In this document: piece after piece, positions 6,009-7,185 of the stretch | Layout of the letters: each line of letters opens with the position of its first letter | Position numbering within the stretch: position 1 is the first letter of the stretch | DNA from: Limnochordia bacterium | GTDB taxonomy: Bacteria; Bacillota; Limnochordia; Darwinibacteriales; B1SED10-159 | NCBI GenBank assembly: GCA_007132255.1 | Contig: SLOZ01000033.1 | Location: 1 to 7,185, forward strand | Length of the DNA: 7,185 nt | Direction of reading: 5' to 3' | The notes under the pieces: generated by a model | What the model saw: the letters and a program-made list of their open reading frames with translations, nothing else | The model's database searches: none | What the model was told of the DNA's origin: nothing | Position numbers and translations under genes: made by a program

Positions 6009-6986
6009 CTACCGATAGCCGCGAGCTGCCAGGTCAAGAACGTCGTCCACGTTATCCGGCGTTACAACACCGGCACCGGAGTCGACGTCTCCCGGAGCAA
6101 TGCCATACTCCAGATACAAGAACAGCTGCATGACCGGATAGAAACCCTGCGTATAGGGCTGCTGGTCAATGGTGAACAGCGTATAGCCGTCACGAATGTT
6201 CTCTAAGGTCGTTGGTACCAAGTCCCAACCGCCGGAAACAACTTCGCCCCTGAGGCCTAAGTTGCGGAGAACAACACCGTGAGCTTGGGTGTTGGCGTCA
6301 ACACTGATAATGGCATCAGCGTCGGGATTACCAATCAGCCAAGTCTCAAAAATCGATGCACCTTGGGTCAGATCTGCCGTGGTCTGCAGCACGGTGTAAT
6401 CAATGCCCGGATACTGATCAAGAATACTCAGTACACCTTCGAGACGCTGAGCCAGAGACGTGTGGCCCAAGTCTTCAGTACCCACGGCTACTTTGCCTTC
6501 GGTGCCAATGTGGTCGACCAAGGTTTGACCCAACACGCGACCCGCGTCATAGTCACGCTGTCCGACATAGGCTAAACGAGGGTTATCGGGACCAGCATCT
6601 GCATTGGTAGCAATAACCGGGATACCCCGGTCCAATGCCATCTGCACAGGAGCATCAAACGCCGTCGGATCCGGCAGCGTGCTGATGATGCCGTCCACAG
6701 CGGACTCGATCACATTTTCCATAATATTACGCTGCTCAGCGACATCGAACAGCTGAGGCCCGGTGTGACGAACAGTGATGGTAACATCGGGATATGCCGC
6801 AGTAATCGTAGCTGCAGCGTCCTGAGCACCCTTCACCAAAGGAACCCAAAAATCAATGGAGGCACTGTGGGTAATCACGACGAACTCGTAGTGACGTTCT
6901 TCTGCAGCAACACTGGAAGCAAACCCTACAATACCGGACAGAGCTAACGCCAATACCAGCAAAACGGACAATACTTTGTGTTTCAT
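6009..6986 (-). CDS. Sugar-type ABC transporter substrate-binding protein (periplasmic binding protein 4 / RbsB-like)
   Basis: This 325-residue exported protein captures the solute and delivers it to the permease. The signal peptide comprises residues 1-28: KHK charge, a hydrophobic core, and V-A-A before Glu29. It has no lipobox Cys, so the mature protein should be soluble in a periplasm or released. The type I binding-protein fold shows FVVITHSASIDFW (35-47), DGIISTLPDP (98-107), PVIATNADAG (123-132), YVGQRDYDAG (140-149), ISVDANTQAHGVV (227-239), GGWDLVP (252-258) and TIDQQPYTQGFYPV (272-285). The latter resembles the sugar-binding-like subgroup near RbsB. ATG 6986 is chosen because GGAGG ends 9 nt upstream; the in-frame ATG at 6995 directly abuts it. 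As first gene of the minus-strand cluster it is probably the most strongly expressed. The ligand is unknown. Confidence 0.92.
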   Translation of the reverse strand: MKHKVLSVLLVLALALSGIVGFASSVAAEERHYEFVVITHSASIDFWVPLVKGAQDAAATITAAYPDVTITVRHTGPQLFDVAEQRNIMENVIESAVDGIISTLPDPTAFDAPVQMALDRGIPVIATNADAGPDNPRLAYVGQRDYDAGRVLGQTLVDHIGTEGKVAVGTEDLGHTSLAQRLEGVLSILDQYPGIDYTVLQTTADLTQGASIFETWLIGNPDADAIISVDANTQAHGVVLRNLGLRGEVVSGGWDLVPTTLENIRDGYTLFTIDQQPYTQGFYPVMQLFLYLEYGIAPGDVDSGAGVVTPDNVDDVLDLAARGYR

Positions 6987-6995
6987 GCAGTACAT

Positions 6996-7005
6996 CCTCC
7001 TTTTT
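6996..7005 (-). promoter_or_regulatory. Ribosome binding site of the substrate-binding protein gene
   Basis: AAAAAGGAGG is the strongest ribosome site in the window. It lies 9 nt before ATG 6986 and touches ATG 6995, which decides for the shorter start. Confidence 0.8.
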
Positions 7006-7185
7006 ACTCTCCATTATTCCTTGCCTTCCAACGCCAATTCCAGGCTTCGGTCTTTAACGCCACCCCCTCGTGGAACCAGAAAGGTTTACAGTATTCTAAA
7101 TTAGATATTATTAGAAGTGTTCCTGCCTCGTTCCTAACATTTTTATGCATCACCGGGACAAGCTGGTCATCGAGATTGAGGATTC
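7006..7185 (-). promoter_or_regulatory. Probable promoter and operator region upstream of the importer operon
   Basis: This region precedes the first gene of the cluster. An AT-rich island (7082-7118) is unlike the surrounding sequence. It holds an inverted repeat, TTCTAA (7094-7099) and TTAGAA (7111-7116), which could bind a regulator. On the minus strand, TAATAA or TAGAAT could serve as -10 boxes, but no good -35 box is placed correctly. On the plus strand, TTTACA (7085-7090) and TATTAT (7106-7111) are 15 nt apart, which is short. The exact promoter is therefore unresolved. I saw no cobalamin-box or other known riboswitch. A minus-strand frame stays open from 7183 to a TAA at 7006-7004, so the tail of an upstream gene is not excluded. 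Confidence 0.35.

Noticed and set aside
7006..7080. Possible cobalamin riboswitch in the operon leader, suggested by the methyl-transfer context
   Set aside because: No B12-box-like sequence is visible, and the leader is too short for the full structure; only small stems such as CCAC/GTGG can be drawn.

Overview
The window (7185 bp, roughly 50-55% GC by eye) is a compact bacterial locus. One gene on the + strand, cut by the left edge, converges on five genes on the - strand that appear to form one transcription unit. Strong GGAGG-type ribosome sites 6-9 nt before the starts, GTG starts and tight gene packing suggest a Bacillota-like organism. The substrate-binding protein has an ordinary signal peptide rather than a lipoprotein signal, which fits a double-membrane cell better than a classical monoderm Gram-positive one. 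I cannot name the genus.

Left part: bases 1-786 (+) encode a nitrilase-superfamily carbon-nitrogen hydrolase of the omega-amidase (NIT2-like) type. It has an intact Glu-Lys-Cys triad, and about 20 N-terminal residues are missing. Bases 787-1215 are a non-coding stretch between convergent genes with three inverted repeats, including a perfect 11-bp stem that may end transcription from both sides.

Middle and right, in order of transcription on the - strand: a periplasmic sugar-type substrate-binding protein (6986-6009); a two-cassette ABC ATPase of the RbsA/MglA type (5789-4293); an RbsC-type permease (4278-3262); a zinc methyltransferase of the MtaA/MtbA branch of the uroporphyrinogen decarboxylase superfamily (3102-2101); and a DUF1638 protein of unknown function (1953-1216). 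The ATPase and permease genes are 14 nt apart. Gaps of about 150-200 nt separate the other genes. The gap between the binding protein and the ATPase holds a perfect 12-bp hairpin just before the ATPase ribosome site, which is suited to setting unequal expression.

Functional reading: the first three genes form a complete CUT2/ribose-family importer. The last two belong to families usually met in corrinoid-dependent methyl-transfer clusters. The simplest inference is that the cell imports a small, perhaps methylated or methoxylated compound and moves its methyl group through a corrinoid pathway. No corrinoid protein or substrate-specific methyltransferase is present here. They would have to lie upstream, beyond base 7185, or elsewhere. 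This combination, with the uncharacterised DUF1638 protein, is the most interesting part of the window.
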